From: Apoda limacodes
Lineage: Eukaryota > Arthropoda > Insecta > Lepidoptera > Limacodidae
Length of the DNA stretch: 64,000 nt
Direction of reading: 5' to 3'
Assembly (NCBI GenBank): GCA_946406115.1
Contig: OX291547.1
Location: forward strand, 9,429,001 to 9,493,000
Below, one piece after another: positions 25,301 to 37,300 of this stretch. The stretch's first letter is position 1, and the number at the start of each line of letters is the position of its first letter. A program made the translations under genes and the position numbers. The notes beneath the pieces were generated by a model, which searched no databases, was not told the origin of the DNA, and was given only the letters and a program-made list of their open reading frames with translations.

Positions 25301-28300
25301 GTCACCGTAGCCTATTGGCGCTTGCAATCAGGGGTATCACTTGCGCGTTGTCTACGCTTGAAAAATCTAAAAACTTCTTTCGTGAAGAACCCCATACTGT
25401 GGTCCTTATAGAAAACCTTGGCAGGGTGCTCATTCCACACCTCAAGCGTTCGCGGAAGGTAGTTTCTCTGAAACCGCACTGTACGCGACTATTTCGGTTC
25501 TAAAGTATGAGACTAAATTCCCTGCCGATGGCAAACGGTGCGATGGTAGAAATTAGCCGTGGGCAACATTTCGAACAATTCCAAAGCAGTATAGAAAAAA
25601 ACGCCACTAATATCTAGACAATTTATGAATTAAATTATGATTATTTATTGATTGATTGATTATTTACTCTTATAGCAAAGATGCAGTCAAAAGATTATCT
25701 CAAGCCAGGACTTGAATCTGCAACTCTTAAATTCCGGGTAAGTGCTCTACCATTGATCTATCGAGGCACAAGTCTGGCTGATGAAAATCCCAACTACTTC
25801 TTTGCTCTGGAAATACGCTTGCTCGATGTATGTGATATTTATCAAGCTAACTTAGTTATTAAAGTTAAAATAGTTAATTTTTTATTCTTTTTTTAGTGGT
25901 ATAAAATCCACCCGCGCATCTCACCGCGCTTTACCCAGGGCGCAGTGCAGCGGTCGCGGTGAGACAATAGTAGGTGCAATTGAAGGACAATATTCTTAAT
26001 ATGTGACTTAACTTACACTTAAATTGAATGTACTCTTAAGCAAAAAAATAAGATTAAAAAAACTGATGTAATGTCCTAAGTTGAATGGAAAGATATAAAA
26101 AAGGTTAAATATTAATGTACTAAAATAGTCAGAAGAAGAAATGCTAAGATTATTGTAAAAGGAAATAACTTACGTGAAAACTAGCAATAAAAACTGTAGC
26201 TGACAAAAGATAAAGATTTGTATCGGCAAATATTCCTTTAACATCATCAATATCTTTCTGACCAAATCCAAGAGTGTTAAGCTGTTCTAAAGCCAACTTT
26301 AAATGCAGCGCCAATCGCAGAGAACCATAAGATGTAGGAGTTACGGTTATCGTAACATTTAATTCAGTCGTACTTCTGTTTAAAAGTTGTAAATGGGACA
26401 TCCGAGATTTTAGTACATTGTGCTGAATTATCGGTAAGAATCTTGCGCCCCGGAGTCTAAAAGAAAAGTGTTATATTTAGTAGCAAATAAAAATTTTCTT
26501 TACCAAAAATGTTCTACGCTAACTCTAAAAAAGACACTAAATTTCTAGGATTCAAACCTTTTCCTTAGGAGGGAGGCACGGCCCAACGAGACCTCACGCC
26601 AGGGCCCTTTCTTTTTTTATTCGAGGACCGGGATCAGACCAACTCCAATCGGCAGAAGACAAATACATGAACGATCCCCTAAAGTTTCTCAATTCTTAAG
26701 TGCTAGTTTTATATCTCAAATGATAACTTACCCATACTTATATTATAGATGCTTTAAATTTGTTTCTTTGTTTGTATGTAAGGGTAAACTCTGCAACTAC
26801 TTAACTGACTATAAAAATTATTTCATGAATAGGAAACTACTCTATCCCTGAAACTTTGAAATGTTTGATTAAAATAAGTTTTAGTTTGTAATATCAATGT
26901 TTGTAAATCGACTCGTAAAAAAAAGGACAATTATTTTACGCTGCAACGAAACAAAAAGATTTGACGCAACTTTCAGATTTCAAAGGATATAAAATACTTT
27001 TCACGTCATAAGGTGTCAAACAAGTGTACGGTCCGCCTGATGGTAAACGGTCACCGAAGCCTTTAGAACTTTGTAGCAGTGGAGCAAGATTCATCAGAAT
27101 GTTAGCAGGAACAGCGGTTGCACCTAGGTTTGGAACGGCATTGCAACATTGAATTGTTGGGAGCTGATAAGTTTCTACAGCTAATGATGATTGAAAAGAA
27201 TTAATCCATTTAGGTATTGCCCTTTAACTGTTAGCACCACTGACTGGATAGGGACCCATAATGCTTTACCTTCTAAATTTTGCTTCCTATTAAGACGTCT
27301 AGCTTTTAGTTTCTTGCCACAAGTTTCTGGTAGATCTACAGATTCTATGAACTCTTGCATGTACCAGCTAGTTGGAACATCACTAACAAGGCCCATCCGG
27401 GTGGTATTGCAAGAGGAAATAATGTTACACTGTAGGAAAGATGCAGAAACAAAATTATTTGCATTAACAGCTGATTTGAACACTACAGCAATTCTGTTAC
27501 GACCAGCATTTCTGAAACCATCACAAACAATGTTTCGGACTTTATAGGTAAACAGAAGGTGGCCTATTTTAATAGGTCTGATTGTAGTACCGGTAGCAAG
27601 ATCTGTTTGGATACGAGAATTATGTACAACAAACGGACTGTTAGATCTATCTGTTTCATTATATGATTGACTATCCTCCAGTAAGCTGGGGTGAGTGTAA
27701 ATTAATTATATTGATGCAGACGACTCAGTATCATTTCTTAATATCTTGTCAACCTCAGAATCTCTTACTAATTCATAAGGGCTTATGAGCGCGGCCATAA
27801 ACAGGTGAATAAACTGACTGTGAAAAAACAGGAGGGGTCATATCGTGATCATCAGGGGGATCAGGTGGTTTTGGGGGTTCTATAACCTCCATGTTTTACA
27901 ATCAGTAAGGTCGAAGCCTTCTTACCGTTTTAATATGGACAAACAATAACTACGGGTTACACACTTACCTAAACAAACACAAGGACACTTTAGGAACAAC
28001 TCGGAAGCTCAGCACGTCATGGTGACAAATAACACGAAGCGACCAATTTTAAATATTCTCTATATAGGGGATTGTTTGAGTATAAGTCCTCTGTCGATTT
28101 CTATTGTTCTGGACCGGGCCATAAAATCAACAAAACACATTGGGCTCCTCCCAGAGGGCTGGGGCAAAAAGTACGAACCCGTTTTTTTGATTCTAAATCT
28201 AGTTAGGTACCTTCATTGTTACTTACCTGATGTATGGGTACAATTCTCCGGGTATTTTTTTGACTGGTAAATTCAAATCATCTGTGAGAACCGCCACCGG

Positions 28301-31300
28301 GACCACCGTACTAATATGTGCATATGGCCGTACGTTCTTTTTTTCAACATTTACAACAACCTGAAATAATAACAGCAACATATAGCAAAAACTCAGATAC
28401 TAATTTGCCTTTGCTTTTTATAGAAAATTTATAATTGAAAAATTCACAAGAAGGTGGCATACAAGCGTACGGTTCGCCTGATGGTAAGCGTTGCCAACCC
28501 TTTAAAAAAAATTAATTACTTCTTTCTCGAAGAACCCCATACTATTACCATGTAGTACTTAGACAAAACCTTGGCAGGGAGCGAATTCTACAACCTAAGC
28601 GTTCGTGGAAGGATGTTTGTCTGAAACCGCACTGTACGTGACCATTTAGGTTCTAAAATGAATTCCCTGCCGATGCGAGTGGTGCGATGGTAAAGAGTAG
28701 CAGTGGGCATCATTTTGAACAATTTTTCAGAAGACATCCCATTATACAATCGGTAGAATACACACATGGCGGCAAAGTCTCTCCTCAGAACTAATACGGC
28801 TTGTGAGTTTGGGATTGTCAACGATTGTCTCAGCGCGTCGTTGAACCGAGTCAAAAGGGCCAAGCTTGGCCGGACTTGCGACTTATAAAGTAGCACCCTT
28901 TGCCCCGAAGCGAAGCACTGCTTCACTCTCTTGAGTACTCCAAGGTTTTCAGACGCCAGATTCACCTTGGCTTGCAAGTGATCTTGGAACTAAACACTGT
29001 TGTAGAGGTCAACACCAAGGCTCCCAATACTCTTGGAGATGGTGAGAGGTGTGTTCTGGAATTGTGGGACCTTTTAACCGATTATTTAGAACTAGTTATA
29101 AGCTATTTTAAGAACATCATGTTTTGTATCTATGATTTTCGCTAAAAGCGACCACTTTTATCTACAACTCACAAGTATATTCTAGAAACGATGTATAATG
29201 TTTTAAAAATTGCTTGTTACTAGTCCTAAATAATTAGTTCATAATATTGTTGAAATGTGTTTTGTACACTGAGGACATAAAGAATATCTTTTGGCAGCGA
29301 TAGTTAGATTGTCACTTTAAATCTAACTAATTGCATAAACTTCCGGATTTACTTTATAATGGCAACCCAAATGACATGTACAATACTGTTCTTGACACTA
29401 TTACTACAGAGTATAATAAAATATTTACTGCAAATAAGAAACATATTTCCAAACGCTTTAGTTTTAGTGAATGGGATACCCCAGGTGTTTATATAAGTAG
29501 GCGTAAAAACTGTGTGAATTATATAAAAAAGAACATATAGTAATAGCCAAATATTTAGGGAATATGTAAAAAAAATACTCAAAAACCTTTAAAAAAGCTT
29601 ATTGTAAAAACAATTCACTTCAAAAGTAAAGTAAAAAATTCTACAAATTAAATAAAAACTACATGGAACATGCTAAAAAAGAAACGGGTATAACTAGAAT
29701 TGTTGTCAGGACTTTAAGTTGTTTGTAGATGATACTAGTTTAAAAACAAATCTTGAGGTAGTTGTTGCTTTTGAATTTTTTTTTATCAATATTCCATTCA
29801 AAACAACTGAACATATTAACTCAAGTTCAATCAAAATATTTAATGCCTGGAAGGATTCGCATGATGCTCTTGGAGTGTTTTGTGATTTATGTAAGGCAAT
29901 TGACTGTGTCCAACATGAAAATCTTATCAGGAAGCTACATCACTATGGTATTAGAGGCAAAGCTCTCGAACTTTTGACCGCTTACACGAGTAGCAGAGTG
30001 CAGAAAATAAATGTTAACGGTGAAAGATCTCCGAGATCAGCAGTCACTATGGGAGTCCCTCAGGGCTCAATTTTAGGTCCCTTTCTATTTCTCATCTACA
30101 TTAATGATCTCCCATATTATGTAAAAAACCATGACATTGTCATATTTGCTGACGACATTTCTTTAATTTTTAAAGTTTAGAGACGACAGAAATGTTATGA
30201 TGAATTAAATAATGCCATTTCTAAGATTGTAAATTGGTTAAACGCTAATAATTTGTTACTTAATGATAAAAAAAACCAAATGTGTTAAATTTACATTAAA
30301 AAATGAATGACATATGGTATCTTATTGTGGGGTAGCGCTGCTGATGTAAATGCAATATTTGTATTACAAACACGGGAAATTCGTGCCATTTACAAATTAG
30401 GATCTAGGATATCTCTTAGGGATAGATTTAGGGAAGTAAATATTTTAACTTTAGCGTCGCAGTACATATATAAAAAAAATTTACAAGTTTATAAAAATTA
30501 ATAGTTTCAGCAAGAGAAGTGACGCTCACAAAGTAAATACTAGAAGTAAAAATAAGCTGTTGGTGCATGATACACGTCTACACAAAATCAGTAACTCTTT
30601 TATGGGGCAATGTTTACACTTTTACAACAAAGTTCCTTATAATATTCAAAAGCTATTAATAATTAAATTAAAATCTTTTATCAAAAAACAACTATGAAAA
30701 AAAGCATACTACAATATTTCAGACTATGTTAATAATAAAAAGTACCTGTAAGACCAAGCTTTGCTCGTTTTTTTTTAACAACGCCATCTATTGTCAAGTA
30801 GCTTAAGTGTTGCTGTGTCGACAAAATAATAGTATTACTACTCGCCAATAGATGACAGGAAGAGTCCTATTTTCAGTTAACCATTGCCTGAAAACCCGGG
30901 TAAAACGACGTTTTCTAAAAATGAAAACTAGCAAGATCGATTTTTTTCGACCAAAATCGTTGGAGCCGTTTCCGAGATTCAGATTATATATTCATATATA
31001 CAAGAATTGCTCGTTTAAAGGTATTAGATCCATGGGACTGAAGATGATCAATAACAGGACGCATAGGTAAACCAAATTAAAATGTAAATAATATAAAAAT
31101 GTGTAGTTCAAATTCTTTATTTAAAACATTGATTGTATTTGTATTTTATAATTTTTTTAAAGAGTAACTATCGAGTTTCTTGCCGCATTCTTCTCGGTAG
31201 AAATCGAGATTGTAAACCGGATTTCAAAAAATAGTATATCATAACTTTGAAGATGCAAATATGTTTGTAAAAACTTATTTAAATAAAAAAAACTGAGTTT

Positions 31301-34300
31301 GACTTTGACACTGCGCATCCAGGGCGGCTTTACGTTTTTCAACATTTACAATTCACATTATCTGGTCCTTCGTCGCTAGTGTACCGTGGTTCAGGCGTTT
31401 TGATATGGTGATGGTAGTTTCAGTTTGTTGAATTCAGTTGTTTCAGTAGTATTTATAAAGCCTTATTATCTTGATTAATTTAATTTTTTTAATTTTATTT
31501 CCTCGGTTCAATGTAAGGAGAGCTACCCCTTAAAAAAAATCTCTGTATAGTGGTTCACAAAAGACACATCTCTGTAAAATTACATTAGAATCTACCTACA
31601 GATAGCGGAATTACAAGGCTGTGAGTCATGGCGAATTTATAAGGTTTTCGTTTTTTTGCTATTTGGCGTCGGCACACTAAAAATAGTCATTTGAAAAAAT
31701 CTTTAAAGATAATAATAATGTCCGAAAATATTTATCAGTTGTATTAAAAAAAAAAGATAAAGAACTTATCCATCAGTTATAATTTGTTGTTTCATTTTAT
31801 TATGTTTCGTAAAACACCCAATTTGTAATAGCGAATGATGTAGTTTTGGCAGCAGATCTTGAAAACTAGAACAGATACAGCAAATTATTGTATCACCATA
31901 GCAACAAAGTTCCGTAAGATACCCTAGAGTCGTTTTAAGAGACTTTGAAGGGGGGAGGAGGATAACTTGCTTATAACTCTGAAAGCTTTAGCTAAAACAG
32001 CTTATAACTCTGAAAGTATGGGTCAGATTGACTCCAAACACGTTCGAAATGATAGAAAAAGCTTGCCCCTATCCAAGATGGTGTACGACAAAATACAAAA
32101 TTGTTTATATACAACAACGAAAAAAATATTCACAACCCTACACGGGGTCATTTAAAAATCAACACCTGCACTCACATCTGCAGAGCGTAGTCACCGCAAT
32201 TAGTTGACCAAAAAAAGTTCAGAAGTTTCTTTTATAATTAGAAAAAATATCCATTTTATTAAATTTTAAATCTTATAGGTAATTGCGCAATCAAATTTAC
32301 AAATCTTATAGGTTAGGCCCATTGATATAAACAAAAAAGGGGAGATACGGCATGTGACCAAAGACTTTGAGCCGTGCAAACTACGTCAGTTTGACGCAAT
32401 ATTCGTTAGTCGCAACTAGTCGCAAGCCAATCTATCTCTGGTGTAAACGTGTTGTGAAACACTTTTTTCACGTAAGGAAATTAATGAAAACGTCTCAAAG
32501 CTATCACCAAAATGCCATGTTTTTCATTTATTAAGTGTACAAATCATTCCGTAGAAGAAAAGAAGTCCACAGGTATCACTTTTCACACGTAAGTTTTTAA
32601 AATATAATATTTTTCCAAATGAATGCTTACCAGTACTCGCTTCCTATTAGTCGGTACCGTCAACAAAAAAAATCACAAAATTTTTGTACATTTTTTTATA
32701 GTGTTAAAGTTCTCATCATTTGAAGGAGTTTAAATAAGATTTGTATAATTGATAATACTTTTGGTGGATATAATCTTAGCTCAAGTAAAGTTTACAGTAA
32801 GTTACTGACTCCTTTAGCTTTTGTAAATTTTTTTTTTATTTACTTAGTTAATTAATACTGGCATTTTTTTTGTATTTTAATAATATTTATAAAAATAATT
32901 GCATAATTTATCAACAAGTGTTATCCTATGTGATTTTATTATTTTTACCTAATCACGTATTAATTAAGTCGAGAAATATTCAATGATTAAATAAGTTAAA
33001 ATTTAGTTTCACTTTGGATAGGTATGCCATAAACATTCTTTTAAGCTATACCTGTTTGATTTTGCGTAAAAGTGAAATTAAATATTGAAAGTTAAATATT
33101 GAATATAATTACTAAGTGTACTTACTGTATAATTACTAATTGTTGTGTTCACATTTATTTGGACTTATTTTTTTTGTTGATGGTACCTTGCGTTCAATCA
33201 GTTCGGGGAATACCCAAAAAATGTTTCTCTCAGACAGGGCCGTAGCTAAGGTGGGGCATTGTGGGGCAATGCCCTACCTTAAAAGTACCATAAACCAAGG
33301 TATAATATATATAAATTGTTTTCCCGTACTATAAATTAATACCATTTTGCTCTTGTTTTCCCGCGATCCCACCCAATAACTTTCTACCTTAATTATTCAC
33401 GCTCACAAGCAGGTAAAATAATGTAAAACTACTTGCGCCTAACCCGTGCATGAAACCACCGCTGCCCTAGATTCAACTCTAGCTACAGCCCTGCTCTCAG
33501 AGTATGTGTGTTGACGAATATCCTGTTATGTCTTTCTGACTACAGACTATCTACGACTCGCTGTCTCTGTTATGTCCTATGTATCTGTACATAATCAAAA
33601 ATGTAGATGCAGTTTCATCGACACTAAGACGTACCGTATCTTCCCTTTTTGTTTATATCAATGGTTAGGCCCATAGTTCCAACCACTCTAAAGACATTGT
33701 CGTTTTGCAATGCCAAATAAAAAAATGGGGGGGTGATTTTTTGGGTGATGACATTATATATAGGCATATATGCTATATATGCATATAGTTATTAACTCGC
33801 AAAGTGCTCCTTTAAGAAACATCTACAACGGAACTGTACTAATAGTCAGTAGTCAAGAATCAAAATAAAATTATATAATATATTTACTCACATCTTCTTT
33901 AAGAAGATTAAAGGTTGCTGCTTGAGGCTCAGTATATGTTATTAATGGCAGAGTATGCATAGATTCAGTCCGTCGAAGTTCACCAAAATCTTTTTGAAGA
34001 CTGCTATCTTCTAATAAAACAACATGCATGTATAAGGTCCCATTATTACGTGTTTTACGTGGCACTTTCAATTTCACCTCACTGGTAACAATGAATTAAA
34101 AAAATTATGAGCCTTAAAACTAATGACATAAATTTTTTTGTAACCATTTAATGCAGCGGACACATCGTGGAAATCAACATTACTTAATAGTTTAAGTTAA
34201 ATAATACCTCTATTTAGTGCTTGTACTAGACATTGTGCTAATTATAATGAACAATTGAAAAAGAATATATATTGTGTTGATATACCTCCATAGGGAACAC

Positions 34301-37300
34301 TAACCTTTATCTACAAGGTCATAAAGGAAGTGATATATACAAGAATTTTGTGAATAGACGTGTGTTGTAGGATGCAGAGCTAATAAAGAAGATCATTGAA
34401 TCACAATTTCTATTAAAAATACAAAAAAATGGGAAAAAGATTTGTTAAGCAACTAATGAATTATTTTTTTTTATTTTTCTCTTACTGCAATCTACATATA
34501 CGTATACTTAGCAGAACAATTATCGCAAATCGAAATAAAATAAGTTTCGTAATTTGCCGCAAATTTGCCGTGATTTGTCCGTGAAAAAATAAAATTTGCC
34601 GCTTTTATATTCCTTGAGTTACAAAGTTTTCTGCTAACTTTACGTAAATGATGACATGAAAATTCTATTTTGTACACGAAAACGAGACAAAATACTTAAA
34701 AATTAAAGAATAGGATACGAAGTAATATTGTTATACTTATTTTATAGTAGGTGTAAAATATCATTGCCCCAGATCTAATAACTTCATTCATTTGTTCGCG
34801 ACGTGTAAGCGGAAATTCCTATGTATTTGGTTCTATCTTAACCCCAATTTTTCGTCAGTTATCTGCTAACTTTACGTAAAAGGGTATAAAAGCGACAAAT
34901 TTCATTTCTTCACCACGAAGTCACAGAAAATTATGCAATTTGTTTTATTTCCTAACTCTTGTAATTATAAAAATATAAAAGCGGGTTTTCTCTAAATCCA
35001 AGTTTTTTGTTTGTTGCCTACTAAAACGTAAAAAATAAATAAATGTATAAAAGCGGCAAATTTTATTTTTTCACGGATAAATCACGGCAAATTCCTGTGT
35101 ACTTGGTTTTCTCTAAATCCCATTTTTTTTCATTAGTGTTCTGCTAACGGTACGTAAAGTTAGCAGAAAACTCTGCAACTCAAGAAATATAAAAGCGACA
35201 AATTTTATTTTGCACGGATAAATCACGGCAAATTAGCGGCAAATTAGCGGCAAATTACGCAACCTATTTCATTTCGATTTGCAATAGTTGTTCTGCTAAC
35301 TTTACGTACATGCAATCTATCACATTTGGAGGTTCATTAATTCTAATAATCTTGTGTGATTAGGTCAAGTGACCTAACCACTTTATGAGGATCCTTCTTT
35401 TAGAAATTAGCATCATTCATTCTTGTTTCATTGGCATAGGTCAAATGAAGTCTTTCTTTTCAGCCTTGAAAATATTGTCCTTATCTTCATCAGCTCATTT
35501 GCACTCTGTCCTTTATTTCTTTCCTAATTGTTGGAATACTTAGATCACGGCGCAATCTCTCATTGGTCATGTACTAAAGAGTACCTTTATCTACAAGGTC
35601 ATTAAGGAAGTGATATATACAGCAACAAAATAGCAAGAATTTTGTGAATAGACGTGTGTTGTAGGATGCAGAGCTAATAAAGAAGATCATTGAATCACAA
35701 TTTCTATTAAAAATACAAAAAAATGGGAAAAAATTTGTTAAGCAACTAATGAATTTTTTTTTTATTTTTCTTTTACTGCAATCTACATATACGTAAAGTT
35801 AGCAGAACAATTATCGCAAATCGAAATGAAATAAGTTGCGCAATGTGACGCTAATTTGACGTGTTTTATCCGTGAAAAAATAAAATATGCCGCTTTTATA
35901 TTTCTTGAGTTACAGAGTTTTCTGCTAACTTTACGTATAGTTAGCACAACATTAATGAAAAAAAAAAGGATTTAGAGAAAACCAAATACATAGGAATTTG
36001 CCACTAATTTGCGGTGATTTATCCGTAAAAAAAATAAAATTTGCCGCTTTTATATTCCTTCAGTTACAAAGTTTTCTGCTAACTTTACGTAAATGATGAC
36101 ATGAAAATTCTATTTTGTACACGAAAACGAGACAAAATACTTAAAAATTAAAGAATAGGATACGAAGTAATATTGTTATACTTATTTTATAGTAGGTGTA
36201 AAATATCATTGCCCCAGATCTAATAACTTCATTCATTTGTTCGTGACGTGTAAGCGGAAATTCCTATGTATTTAGTTCTATCTGAACCCCAATTTTTCGT
36301 TAGTTGTCTGCTAACTTTACGTAAAAGGGTATAAAAGCGACAAATTTCATTTCTTCACCACGAAGTCACAGAAAATTATGCAATTTGTTTTATTTCCTAA
36401 CTCTTGTAATTATAAAAATAAAAAAGCGGGTTTTCTCTAAATCCAAGTTTTTCGTTTGTTGCCTACTAAAACGTAAAAAATAAATAAATGTATAAAAGCG
36501 GCAAATTTTATTTTTTCACGGATAAATCACGGCAAATTCCTGTGTACTTGGTTTTCTCTAAATCCCATTTTTTTTCATTAGTGTTCTGCTAACGGTACGT
36601 AAAGTTAGCAGAAAACTCTGCAACTCAAGAAATATAAAAGCGACAAATTTTATTTTGCACGGATAAATCACGGCAAATTAGCGGCAAATTAGCGGCAAAT
36701 TACGCAACCTATTTCATTTCGATTTGCGATAGTTGTTCTGCTAACTTTACGTACATGCAATCTATCACATTTGGAGGTTCATTAATTCTAATAATCTTGT
36801 GTGATTAGGTCCAGTGACTTAACCACTTTATGAGGATCCTTCTTTTAGAAATTAGCATCATTCATTCTTGTTTCATTGGCGTAGGTCAAATGGAATCTTT
36901 CTTTTCAGCCTTGAAAATATTGTCCTTATCTTCATCAGCTCATTTGCACTCTGTCCTTTATTTCTTTCCTAATTGTTGGAATACTTAGTTCATGGTGCAA
37001 TCTCTCATTGGTTATGTACTAAGGAGCGTTTTTTTTTTTTAAATTGTTTTGGAGCAATAGCTTGGATTTCCTATTCAGATACAAATAGTATATTCTTAGT
37101 AGCAGGCTAAGGGATTTGCGCTTGCTAATTATATGTTTCTTCCAAGTTAGTCTTCTGGCTAAGTATAGACTTCCTTAGCTTGGGGTATATAAACAAACAG
37201 GTGGACAAGTTTCTTTTCTTAGAGAGTTTATGACATGGACTTTTTCATTGGCTCTAATTTGCCATTTCCTGAATCAGTAATAGATGCTGTCCAAGCTTAT

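Larger units (their letters stand above)
32320..33663 (+). mobile_element. P-element-like DNA transposon, non-autonomous
   Basis: The left end 32320-32350 and the right end (about 33634-33663) form 31/30-bp terminal inverted repeats that start CATTGATATAAACAAAAA and differ by one gap and one base. They are flanked by a perfect 8-bp target duplication GTTAGGCC (32312-32319 and 33664-33671). Terminal CA, about 31-bp inverted repeats, 8-bp duplication and an N-terminal THAP-like exon inside are the hallmarks of the P superfamily. The element is 1344 bp, of which 267 bp is a later nested insertion. No catalytic transposase exons are seen. It lies in intron 2 of CLPTM1L, antisense to it. Confidence 0.85.
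34303..37025. repeat. Tandem segmental duplication (units 34303-35582 and 35583-37025)
   Basis: Both units begin ACCTTTATCTACAAGGTCAT and end near CTCTCATTGGTNATGTACTA. They share nearly all internal sequence, including AATTCTATTTTGTACACGAA and GTTCATTAATTCTAATAATC. Unit 2 is about 160 bp longer because it carries one extra copy of the internal 150-bp fold-back module. High similarity suggests a fairly recent event. Located in intron 1 of CLPTM1L. Confidence 0.85.

Noticed and set aside
25681..25790. tRNA gene on the minus strand
   Set aside because: The D arm is tRNA-like but the T stem and anticodon loop are disrupted. No cloverleaf.
34303..37025. CRISPR-like array (repeated 18-bp motif)
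   Set aside because: Repeats occur in both orientations as module borders of a fold-back element with irregular spacing, in a eukaryotic genome.
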